From assembly GCA_029210865.1 (NCBI GenBank), contig JARGGE010000063.1, positions 1 through 10,460 of the forward strand: a stretch of DNA of 10,460 bases, given 5' to 3'. Origin of the DNA: Trueperaceae bacterium (lineage in GTDB: Bacteria > Deinococcota > Deinococci > Deinococcales > Trueperaceae). The first letter of the stretch is position 1. Each line of letters starts with the position of its first letter. A program made the position numbers and the translations under genes. Shown piece by piece: positions 1 to 7,167 of this stretch. Under the pieces are notes generated by a model that had not been told where the DNA came from, did not search any database, and worked only from the letters and a program-made list of their open reading frames with translations.

Positions 1-27
1 ACGAGCGCGCACCCCGCATAACGACCT

Positions 28-50
28 GAGCCCCGTCACTGACGGGGCTC
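28..50 (+). terminator. Strong hairpin, possible terminator of an upstream gene
   Basis: A perfect 10-bp stem (GAGCCCCGTC pairing with GACGGGGCTC) closes a 3-base loop ACT. No run of T follows on either strand, so it is not a textbook intrinsic terminator. In the first forward frame a TAA lies at 19-21, seven bases before the stem, so the hairpin may close a gene whose last few codons are at the window edge. Too little of that gene is present to identify it. A structured element in the long leader of rpoD is the alternative. Confidence 0.5.
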
Positions 51-142
51 ACGTGACTACAGGCAGTCCAACTTCAGACTAGCGGAGGCGGGAAGGACGC
101 CTCTGGGGTGGGCTGCGGGCTACTAACGCCGCGAACAGGGAC

Positions 143-171
143 TTGTGTCCCGACCCCGCCTCGGGTACAAC
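143..171 (+). promoter_or_regulatory. Candidate housekeeping promoter P1 for rpoD
   Basis: TTGTGT (143-148), a 17-base spacer, then TACAAC (166-171) matches the sigma-A consensus at 3/6 and 4/6 positions with ideal spacing. Transcription would begin near 178 and leave a leader of about 220 bases before the GTG at 401. The -35 lies inside the small 138-151 hairpin. This is a pattern match only. Confidence 0.4.
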
Positions 172-270
172 GCGCGGTGGCGGACGCCGTCCCGGGGGGC
201 GTCGAGGCCGCGGCGTGGTGCGCGTCATGGCGCGCGCCGTGGCGCGCGAGACGGGGTTCCCCCGCGACCG

Positions 271-279
271 TGGTACGCT
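271..279 (+). promoter_or_regulatory. Candidate extended -10 promoter P2 for rpoD
   Basis: TGG followed by TACGCT is an extended -10 type element (TGn plus a TAnnnT hexamer). No convincing -35 is visible upstream. Transcription would start near 286, giving a leader of about 115 bases that contains the 15-base repeats and the ribosome binding site. Confidence 0.3.
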
Positions 280-345
280 CGCGCGTCCAGTCGCCGGGCC
301 ACGCGTGGGTCCGGCGTTCTACGCGTGCCGCGAGGTCGGTGCGCG

Positions 346-388
346 CGTTCCCACCGAGTGCGTTCCCACCGAGTGCGTTCCGACCGAC
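346..388 (+). repeat. 15-base tandem repeat in the rpoD leader
   Basis: CGTTCCCACCGAGTG occurs at 346-360 and again, identically, at 361-375. A partial third copy (CGTTCCGACCGA, one mismatch) begins at 376. The array ends a few bases before the AGGAGG at 391. The unit length is a multiple of three, so the array keeps the upstream frame open, but nothing suggests it is translated. It could be a protein binding site array, an mRNA regulatory element, or slippage. Confidence 0.85.
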
Positions 389-400
389 CCAGGAGGTACG

Positions 401-2083
<1,683 letters not shown>

Positions 2084-2109
2084 GCCGCTGTCTCGTTCGT
2101 CGAGCGGGG

Positions 2110-2143
2110 ACCGGCCGTGGCTCCCAGCCGCGGCCGGTTCTCG
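2110..2143 (+). terminator. Intrinsic terminator of rpoD
   Basis: A 13-bp stem with a single G-U pair (2110-2122 with 2126-2138) closes a CCC loop. It is followed by a moderately T-rich tail (TTCTCGTGTTGGT begins within the stem's last base). It lies 27 bases after the rpoD stop, which fits rho-independent termination in a GC-rich genome. Confidence 0.8.
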
Positions 2144-2256
2144 TGTTGGTGTCGAGGATCGCGAGCAGCAGGTGGTGAGCGCGGCCCTGTAGCGCGCCTG
2201 CCGGACGCTCGGGTGGCAGCCCGCTAGACGTCGGGGGGCCGTGTCCGTGGGGACTG

Positions 2257-2307
2257 GGTCGAACCTTGCAATCTCAAAGTCCCGCTTTCAGATTGCAAGG
2301 TTCGACC
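2257..2307. repeat. Long near-perfect inverted repeat
   Basis: Two 18-base arms, GGTCGAACCTTGCAATCT (2257-2274) and its exact reverse complement (2290-2307), flank an inner 4-bp stem (AAAG 2276-2279 with CTTT 2285-2288) after a C-C mismatch, leaving a 5-base loop TCCCG. It could extrude as a cruciform or fold as a very stable RNA hairpin on either strand. The composition is about half GC. No T-run follows, and rpoD already has a terminator 120 bases earlier, so a dispersed palindromic repeat or mobile-element remnant is as likely as a terminator. Confidence 0.9.
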
Positions 2308-2431
2308 AAGCGCACAGCGCGTACCACCCAGGGGCGGCTTCGGTCGCACGTTCGTATCCGCCGCCGGTGTCGAAGACGATCTGATCGAGGTCGTCGAGGT
2401 GCGCCGCGCACGCGATCGCCGCACCGCGCAT
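2288..2431 (-). CDS. Possible small ORF or gene remnant (47 codons)
   Basis: This reverse-strand frame runs from ATG at 2431 to TGA at 2288 and encodes 47 residues. They include the balanced stretches HLDDLDQIVFDTGGGYE and APGWYALCAW, unlike the Arg/Pro-rich noise of the other frames here. Most third codon positions are G or C, as in real genes of this genome. There is no clear ribosome binding site before the ATG. The stop falls inside the right arm of the inverted repeat, so this may be a remnant cut off by that repeat. I do not recognise a family, and chance is a serious alternative. Confidence 0.2.
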   Translation of the reverse strand: MRGAAIACAAHLDDLDQIVFDTGGGYERATEAAPGWYALCAWSNLAI

Positions 2432-2481
2432 CGCACGACCCGTCGCGCAGCACCTCGCCTCCTGGGGGCGCGGCGGTGCCG

Positions 2482-2487
2482 TAGCAT
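2482..2487 (+). promoter_or_regulatory. Candidate -10 element for a leaderless mRNA
   Basis: TAGCAT ends six bases before the ATG at 2494, and no Shine-Dalgarno sequence is present. Transcription would start at or next to the start codon, the leaderless arrangement reported for many Deinococcus genes. No clear -35 is visible. Confidence 0.45.
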
Positions 2488-2493
2488 GCCGCC

Positions 2494-3417
2494 ATGCGCC
2501 GCTCCGCCGCCCGCCCCAGCCGCCGTTTCCGCCCGCTCCGTGCCCTTGGTGTGCTCGTCGTGTTCATGGCCGTCGCCTACGGCGTCGGCGCGGTGCTCGG
2601 CCAGCCGCGGCCCGAGCGCACGTACTACGCCACCTTCCTCGGCCCGGGGCCCCACGTCCACGCCCACGCCGGCGGCGACCACCTGAACCCGGGGAACACG
2701 ATGCAGGCCTTCGCGCACGCGGTGGCGCTGGGCGTCGACGTGCTCGAGCTCGACACGCAGATCACCGCCGACGGCGTGATCGTCGTCCTCCACGACGACA
2801 CCGTCGACCGCACGACCGACGGGACCGGCCCGGTGGTCGGCTACACCTACGCGGAGCTGCAGGCGCTCGACGCCGCCTACGACTGGCGCCCGCCCGGCGG
2901 CGACCCCGACGCGGCCCCCTACCGCGGCGCGGGCCTGACGATCCCGACGCTGGCCGAGGTGCTCGAGGCGTTCCCCACCGTGGGCGTCAACCTCGACATG
3001 AAGGCCGACGACCCGCGCGTGCCGGCGGCCACGTGCGACGTCATCCGCGCCGCCGGGCGCGAGCGCTCGGTGATGGTGGCCTCGTTCCTGGACGCCAACC
3101 TGCGCGCCTTCCGCGAGCTCTGCCCAGACGTGGCCACGTCGGCGGGCCCCGACGAGGTGACCTCGTTCTACGTCTTCAACCTGCTGGGGCTCGGTCGCTG
3201 GACGCGCCCGGCCGCCGATGCCCTCCAGGTCCCGGTGCGGCAGGGCTCGATCGAGGTGGTCACCGGGCGGATGGTGCGGGGGGCGAGCGAGCGCAACCTG
3301 CGCCTCGACGTCTGGACGATCAACGAACCTGACGAGATGGCGCGCCTGCTCGACCTGGGCGTCGACGGCTTGATCACCGACCGCCCCGACCTAGCGTTGG
3401 CGCTGCTCGGGCGCTGA
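2494..3417 (+). CDS. Membrane-anchored glycerophosphodiester phosphodiesterase family protein
   Basis: This 307-residue protein belongs to the GDPD family, TIM-barrel enzymes that hydrolyse glycerophosphodiesters such as glycerophosphocholine to glycerol-3-phosphate and an alcohol. An Arg-rich N-terminus precedes one membrane segment (about 17-36), so the domain probably sits outside the cytoplasmic membrane. Family landmarks are His58, Glu85 and Asp87 (LELDTQITADG), His100-Asp101 (VVLHDDTVDRTTDGTG), NLDMK at 166-170, VWTIN at 273-277 and DGLITDRPD at 291-299. The first motif departs from the usual HRG...PENT: here it reads HAGGDHLNPGNT, and the usual acidic residue of the N-I-E-x-K strand is Asp168. 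The catalytic His pair is kept, so activity is likely, but substrate may differ. The gene has no visible ribosome binding site and converges on the TRAP operon. Confidence 0.92.
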   Translation: MRRSAARPSRRFRPLRALGVLVVFMAVAYGVGAVLGQPRPERTYYATFLGPGPHVHAHAGGDHLNPGNTMQAFAHAVALGVDVLELDTQITADGVIVVLHDDTVDRTTDGTGPVVGYTYAELQALDAAYDWRPPGGDPDAAPYRGAGLTIPTLAEVLEAFPTVGVNLDMKADDPRVPAATCDVIRAAGRERSVMVASFLDANLRAFRELCPDVATSAGPDEVTSFYVFNLLGLGRWTRPAADALQVPVRQGSIEVVTGRMVRGASERNLRLDVWTINEPDEMARLLDLGVDGLITDRPDLALALLGR

Positions 3418-3424
3418 CCGGGCT

Positions 3425-3461
3425 GGCGGCGCAAGCGAGCGGCGGGGTTGCCGGCGCCGCC
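3425..3461. terminator. Candidate bidirectional terminator between convergent genes
   Basis: An 8-bp stem (GGCGGCGC 3425-3432 with GCGCCGCC 3454-3461) closes a 21-base loop in the 51-base gap between the phosphodiesterase stop and the permease stop. There is no T-run on either side. Its position between convergent genes supports the call more than its structure does. Confidence 0.35.
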
Positions 3462-3468
3462 GCAGCGT

Positions 3469-5475
3469 TCAGGTGGCCAGGAGGATGGCCTGCTCGCGCC
3501 GCCGCTTGGTCCAGTTGATCGCCAGGACGACGAGCATGAGCGTGAAGCCGACGACCTCGACCGCGAAGTCGGGGAAGAAGATGAGCATTAACCCCACCGC
3601 GACGAGCACGCGCGAGTACCAGTACATGGTCGTGAACATGAAGCCCTCGAGCGCCGCCGCGAAGGCGAAGAGCGCCATCATCGCGGTCAGGACCGTCCAG
3701 CCGACGTACAGGGGCGCACCGCCGACGATGATCTCGGGGTTGTAGACCATGAACAGCGGGATCAGGTAGAGCCCCTTGGCGAACTTCCACGCCTGGAAGC
3801 CCGTCTTCATGGGGTCGCCGTTCGCGATGGCGGCCCCGGCGAAGGCGGCGAGCGCCACCGGCGGCGTGACGTTCGAGTCCTGCGAGTACCAGAAGATGAC
3901 CAGATGCGCGACCAGGATCGGGATGCCGAACTCGGTCTGCAGCAGCGGCGCCGCGAGGACGGCCAGCACGATGTAGGCGGCCGTCACCGGGAGCCCGAGG
4001 CCGAGCACCAGGCTCGCCAGCATGAGCAGGACGAGCGCGAGGAGCAGGTTGCCGCCCGAGAAGGTGAGCATGAGCGCCGAGAACTTGAGCCCCAACCCGG
4101 TGAGCGTGATGACGCCGACGACCACGCCCGCGATGGCGCAGGCGACGCTGACGGGCACGGCGTTGCGGGCGCCGATGACGAAGGCGTCGACCACCCGCAC
4201 CGCCAGGCCGCCCAGCATGGCGAGCGGGGGCAGCCGCGGACCGTGGTCGACGCGCAGCAGGAAGCGCCGGATGGCCCAGCGGAGCGCCGCGACGATCAGG
4301 ATCGAGACGATCGCGATGAAGCCGACGCGGTTCGGCGAGACGCTGGCGAGCAGGAAGTAGATGAGGATGCCGAGCGGGACCAGGTAGTACCAGCCGTCGC
4401 GGAAGACCTCGCGCAGGCGCGGCAGCTCCTCGCGCGTCAGCCCGCGCATGCCGCGCTTGGCGGCGATGATGTCGACGAAGAGGTAGACGGTGGCGAAGTA
4501 CAGGAAGGCCGGCAGGATCGACAGGCGCACGATCTCGGCGTAGGGGAGGCCGGTGTACTCGGCCATCAGGAAGGCGCCCGCGCCCATGATGGGCGGCAGC
4601 ACCTGGCCACCGGTGGAGGCCGCGGCTTCGACGCCGCCCGCCTCCTCCTTGGTGTAGCCGAGCTTCTTCATGAGCGGGATCGAGAAGGCGCCGGTGGTCA
4701 CCACGTTCGCGATCGCGCTGCCCGAGATCGACCCCAGGAAGCCCGACGCCACCACCGCCGCCTTGGCCGGTCCGCCGCGTTGCCGGCCGGCGAGCGCGTA
4801 GGCGAGGTCGATGAAGAACTTGCCGGCGCCGGTCATCTCTAGGAAGGCGCCGAAGAGCACGAAGGTGAACACCACGGTCGCCGCGACCCCGAGCGGTAGG
4901 CCGAAGATGCCCTCCTGCCCCAGGTAGAGCTGACCGATCAGGCGATCGAAGTTGTAGCCGCGGTGCGCCAAGATGCCGGGCAACCACTCGCCGAGCCACG
5001 GCAGCGCCCCCCGGGGCCCTGCCATGCCGTACAGCAGGAACACGACCGCGATGACCGTGATCGTGACGCCGATGACGCGCCGCGCGGCCTCGAGCAGCAC
5101 GACGACCATGATCATCCCCGCCACGATGTCGCGCTGCAGGAAGAACCCGGAGCGGCCCACGATGCCGTCGAGGTCGACGATCAGGTAGCCGCCGGCGTAG
5201 AGCGCCCCGGCCAGGAAGAGCGCGTCGACCAGCCAGCCGACCGGCGTCCGCTTGCGGCGGCCGATCGGGAAGGCCAGGAAGGCGATCAGGAGGATGACGA
5301 GCAGGTGGAAGCCGCGCTGGTAGAAGAGGTTGAGGGGCCGGAACCCGGCCGTGTAGAGCTGGAAGGCGCCCAGCGCGAGCGCGAGCAGGGTGACCGCGAT
5401 CGTCACCCAGCGAGCGGTGGGGAGCACCGAGCGCTCCTCGGCTTCGATGACCACCACGCCGCGGTCGTCGCTCAC
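3469..5475 (-). CDS. TRAP transporter fused permease (small plus large subunit, TAXI type)
   Basis: This 668-residue polytopic membrane protein fuses the small (DctQ-like) and large (DctM-like) subunits of a TRAP transporter, the secondary carrier that takes substrate from a binding protein using an ion gradient. Hydrophobic segments run almost throughout. The N-terminal part (about 20-150) corresponds to the small-subunit region. The large subunit follows, with its conserved loops SGSAIANVVTTGAF (251-264), TGGQVLPPIMGAGAF (288-302), LGLGLPVTAAYIVLA (491-505) and DSNVTPPVALAAFAG (533-547). Length is within the usual range of fused permeases. The GTG start at 5475 overlaps the TGA of the DUF1850 gene in a GTGA arrangement, implying translational coupling. 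Substrate cannot be read from sequence. TAXI systems are linked to glutamate-like and C4-dicarboxylate substrates. Confidence 0.97.
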   Translation of the reverse strand: MSDDRGVVVIEAEERSVLPTARWVTIAVTLLALALGAFQLYTAGFRPLNLFYQRGFHLLVILLIAFLAFPIGRRKRTPVGWLVDALFLAGALYAGGYLIVDLDGIVGRSGFFLQRDIVAGMIMVVVLLEAARRVIGVTITVIAVVFLLYGMAGPRGALPWLGEWLPGILAHRGYNFDRLIGQLYLGQEGIFGLPLGVAATVVFTFVLFGAFLEMTGAGKFFIDLAYALAGRQRGGPAKAAVVASGFLGSISGSAIANVVTTGAFSIPLMKKLGYTKEEAGGVEAAASTGGQVLPPIMGAGAFLMAEYTGLPYAEIVRLSILPAFLYFATVYLFVDIIAAKRGMRGLTREELPRLREVFRDGWYYLVPLGILIYFLLASVSPNRVGFIAIVSILIVAALRWAIRRFLLRVDHGPRLPPLAMLGGLAVRVVDAFVIGARNAVPVSVACAIAGVVVGVITLTGLGLKFSALMLTFSGGNLLLALVLLMLASLVLGLGLPVTAAYIVLAVLAAPLLQTEFGIPILVAHLVIFWYSQDSNVTPPVALAAFAGAAIANGDPMKTGFQAWKFAKGLYLIPLFMVYNPEIIVGGAPLYVGWTVLTAMMALFAFAAALEGFMFTTMYWYSRVLVAVGLMLIFFPDFAVEVVGFTLMLVVLAINWTKRRREQAILLAT

Positions 5476-5948
5476 GGTTCGATCACCTCGATCCGGGCGT
5501 GCACGCCCGGGTGCGTCGCGGTCAGCTCGAAGGAGCGACCGGCATGGACGAGGGTCGTGGGCGCGCGCTCGGTCCCGATGATGAACCGGTGCACGTTGCC
5601 CGCGATCGGGACGTCGAGGTCGGCGATCCAGTACCCCCCATCACCGTCGTCGCGCAGGTCGCCACGCCCGGGGGTGTGGCCCAACCCCGCGATGTCGATG
5701 AGCGGGGTCAACTGATCCGTGAGGAGCATCGTACCGTCGCGGTAGGCGAACACGTCGCGGACCCGGACCTGGGCCACCGAGTGGGTCCAGACGTACTCCC
5801 AGGTGGGGTCGGTCTTGAGCGAGACGCGCACCAGTTCCTCGCCGGCGTCGGTGATCACCACGAGCTCGGGACCGGGCCGCAACAGGACGTCGTACGCCAT
5901 CGGCAGCGAACCGACCATGGCGACGAACAGCAGCACGGTGCCGACCAC
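5472..5948 (-). CDS. DUF1850 domain protein of the TRAP operon
   Basis: This small protein of about 158 residues has one N-terminal membrane segment (about 1-22) and an exported domain with the DUF1850 hallmark WEYVWTHSV (50-58), followed by RVRDVFAYRDGTMLL. DUF1850 genes are typically found between or beside TAXI binding-protein and fused-permease genes. The role is unknown; an accessory part in transporter assembly or substrate handover is inferred from context. The start is uncertain. GTG at 5948 lies only four bases after a strong hairpin, leaving no room for a free ribosome binding site. The frame is open further upstream with an Arg-rich stretch (RRGRRPRLPL) that would suit a cytoplasmic N-terminus, but it offers no ATG or GTG before the upstream stop. 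The end overlaps the permease gene by 3-4 bases. Confidence 0.88.
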   Translation of the reverse strand: MVGTVLLFVAMVGSLPMAYDVLLRPGPELVVITDAGEELVRVSLKTDPTWEYVWTHSVAQVRVRDVFAYRDGTMLLTDQLTPLIDIAGLGHTPGRGDLRDDGDGGYWIADLDVPIAGNVHRFIIGTERAPTTLVHAGRSFELTATHPGVHARIEVIEP

Positions 5949-5952
5949 GGTG

Positions 5953-5978
5953 AGGGGCAGGCGCGGACGCCTGCCCCT
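5953..5978 (-). promoter_or_regulatory. Intercistronic hairpin between binding-protein and DUF1850 genes
   Basis: A perfect 11-bp stem (AGGGGCAGGCG 5953-5963 with CGCCTGCCCCT 5968-5978) closes a 4-base loop. It sits between the TAXI stop (6037) and the DUF1850 start (5948). Such hairpins often protect the upstream message or cause partial termination, so that the binding protein outnumbers its permease. Here it would also mask the DUF1850 ribosome binding site. There is no T-run, so full termination is unlikely. Confidence 0.7.
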
Positions 5979-6036
5979 GCGGGTGCCGGTCGTGCCGGTG
6001 CCCGACGTGCGTGGACCGGAACCGTCGTGCGTCAGG

Positions 6037-7008
6037 TCAGTCGACCTTCAGGCGATCGGGGACGGTCAAGCCGAGCTCCTCGAGCGCCCGGATGGCGCCG
6101 AGGTGCAGCGGGATCGGGGACGCGAGCGCCGACTCGGGCACGGTCTCGTTGGCCGAGGGGTGGATGGCCTGCACGACGCGGACGTGCTCGAAGAGGTTCT
6201 TGGTGAACTGATAGGCGAGCTCCTCGTCCATCTCGGCGGCGACGATGAGCAGGTTGGGGGTGCCGACCGAGGCGGTCTCGGCGATCCCGCGGTAGGCGCC
6301 CTCGGGGTAGACGTAGCGGATGAGCGTCGGGCTCGCCGCGTTGATGGCGGCGAACTCCTCGTCGCTCACCGGCACGAGCTTGATCTGGCGGGTCTCGGCG
6401 AGCGAGAGGACCGCACCGGTGGGCACGCCGCCCGACCAGAAGCCGGCGTCGATCGAGCCGTCGCGCAAGGCGTCGGCGGTCTCGTTGGCGGAGAGGCGCT
6501 CGACCTGGAAGTCGTCGTAGGTGATGCCGACGGCGTTCAGGATCGCCTGCGCCGACAGCTCGGTGCCGGAGCCCGGGGCCCCGACCGAGACGCGCTTCCC
6601 GACCAGGTCCTGGAGGCTCTCGATCCCCGAGCCATCGATGGTGATGATGTGCACCGCGTTCGTGTAGGCCACGGTCAGCGCGCGCAGGTTGGCGAGCTGC
6701 GGCAGGTTGCCTTCGGGCCCGAAGCGGCCCGTGCCCGCGTACGCCGCGAGGACGGTGTCGGCGAGGGCGAGCGCCAGGTCGGCGTCGCCGCGCGAGATGA
6801 AGGCGACGTTGTCGACCGAGGCGTTGGTGGCCTCGACGCTGGCGGTGTAGCCGTCGACGAACTGGTCGATGATCTGGGCGTAGCCGCCGCCGACCGGGTA
6901 GTAGACCCCGCCGGTGCCGCCGCTGGCGATCGATAGCGAGATCTGAGCGGACGCCAGCCCGAGGGCCGACAGCAGGGACAGGGCGAGGATCCAGCGAGCG
7001 CTTCGCAT
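6037..7008 (-). CDS. TAXI family TRAP transporter solute-binding protein
   Basis: This 323-residue secreted binding protein captures the transporter's substrate outside the cytoplasmic membrane and delivers it to the fused permease. Residues 1-21 form a signal peptide (Arg at 2 and 5, hydrophobic core, cleavage likely after LASA21). No lipobox cysteine is present, so it should be a soluble periplasmic-type protein. The family signature GGTGGVYYPVGGG lies at 30-42, followed by TNASVDNVAFISRGDADLAL (61-80), GKRVSVGAPGSGTEL (137-151) and DAGFWSGGVPTGAV (187-200). The ATG start is supported by AGGAGGT (7022-7016), seven bases upstream. It is the first gene of the operon, which fits the high expression binding proteins need. 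Ligand is unknown; glutamate or a dicarboxylate is a family-based guess. Confidence 0.96.
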   Translation of the reverse strand: MRSARWILALSLLSALGLASAQISLSIASGGTGGVYYPVGGGYAQIIDQFVDGYTASVEATNASVDNVAFISRGDADLALALADTVLAAYAGTGRFGPEGNLPQLANLRALTVAYTNAVHIITIDGSGIESLQDLVGKRVSVGAPGSGTELSAQAILNAVGITYDDFQVERLSANETADALRDGSIDAGFWSGGVPTGAVLSLAETRQIKLVPVSDEEFAAINAASPTLIRYVYPEGAYRGIAETASVGTPNLLIVAAEMDEELAYQFTKNLFEHVRVVQAIHPSANETVPESALASPIPLHLGAIRALEELGLTVPDRLKVD

Positions 7009-7033
7009 GGTTCGTACCTCCTACGCGATGTGG

Positions 7034-7069
7034 TGCCGGAAGGTACCACGGACCCCGAGCGGGCGTCGA
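7034..7069 (-). promoter_or_regulatory. Candidate promoter of the TRAP operon
   Basis: On the reverse strand, TCGACG (7069-7064, 4/6 to the -35 consensus), an 18-base spacer and TACCTT (7045-7040) preceded by TGG form a plausible extended -10 promoter. It would start the message near 7034, about 26 bases before the ATG and just ahead of the AGGAGGT. It shares the 159-base gap with the divergent CoA-transferase promoter. No operator palindrome stands out. Confidence 0.4.
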
Positions 7070-7155
7070 CCTCGGGCGCGACGCCGCCACGTCCCAGGGC
7101 ACGGGTCGCCTGGGTCGCGTCCGCGACGCGCCGCGAGCGGCTCGGGGACGCGCGT

Positions 7156-7161
7156 TACACT
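7156..7161 (+). promoter_or_regulatory. Candidate -10 element for a leaderless CoA-transferase mRNA
   Basis: TACACT ends six bases before the ATG at 7168, with no Shine-Dalgarno sequence between. The geometry is the same as at 2482-2487, so transcription probably begins at the start codon. No clear -35 is visible. Confidence 0.5.
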
Positions 7162-7167
7162 CCGGGC

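Larger units (their letters stand above)
51..400 (+). other. Non-coding region upstream of rpoD
   Basis: This stretch holds no gene I can support. The rpoD reading frame stays open upstream to about 143, but the extra codons are Arg/Gly/Pro-rich translation of GC-rich DNA, and the only in-frame ATG (227) has no ribosome binding site. Small hairpins are visible at 85-103 (6-bp stem, loop GGAAGGA) and 138-151 (GGGAC/GTCCC). Two candidate promoters and a tandem 15-base repeat are listed separately. I recognise no riboswitch or known RNA family. Confidence 0.6.
2144..2480. other. Intergenic region between rpoD and the phosphodiesterase gene
   Basis: This spacer contains a long inverted repeat (2257-2307) and a possible 47-codon reverse-strand ORF that stops within it. 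I see no RNA gene. The inverted repeat is visibly less GC-rich than its surroundings, which suggests this stretch has a different history from the flanking genes. Confidence 0.5.

Noticed and set aside
51..151. Possible structured RNA (SRP RNA-like GGAAGGA loop, several small hairpins)
   Set aside because: The hairpins are short, the loop match is isolated, and no conserved RNA family core is recognisable.
346..388. CRISPR-like array
   Set aside because: The units are directly tandem with no spacers and there are only two full copies.
143..400. N-terminal extension of RpoD from 143 or from the in-frame ATG at 227
   Set aside because: Neither has a ribosome binding site, the residues are GC-noise, and AGGAGG directly precedes the GTG at 401.
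2291..2307. Resemblance of GGTTCGA in the inverted repeat to a tRNA T-arm
   Set aside because: No acceptor, D or anticodon stems can be formed around it, and both arms belong to one long palindrome.
3374..4999. A 541-codon reverse-strand frame overlapping the permease gene in another frame
   Set aside because: It is Arg/His/Pro-rich and has no recognisable motif, while the overlapping frame is a clear TRAP permease.
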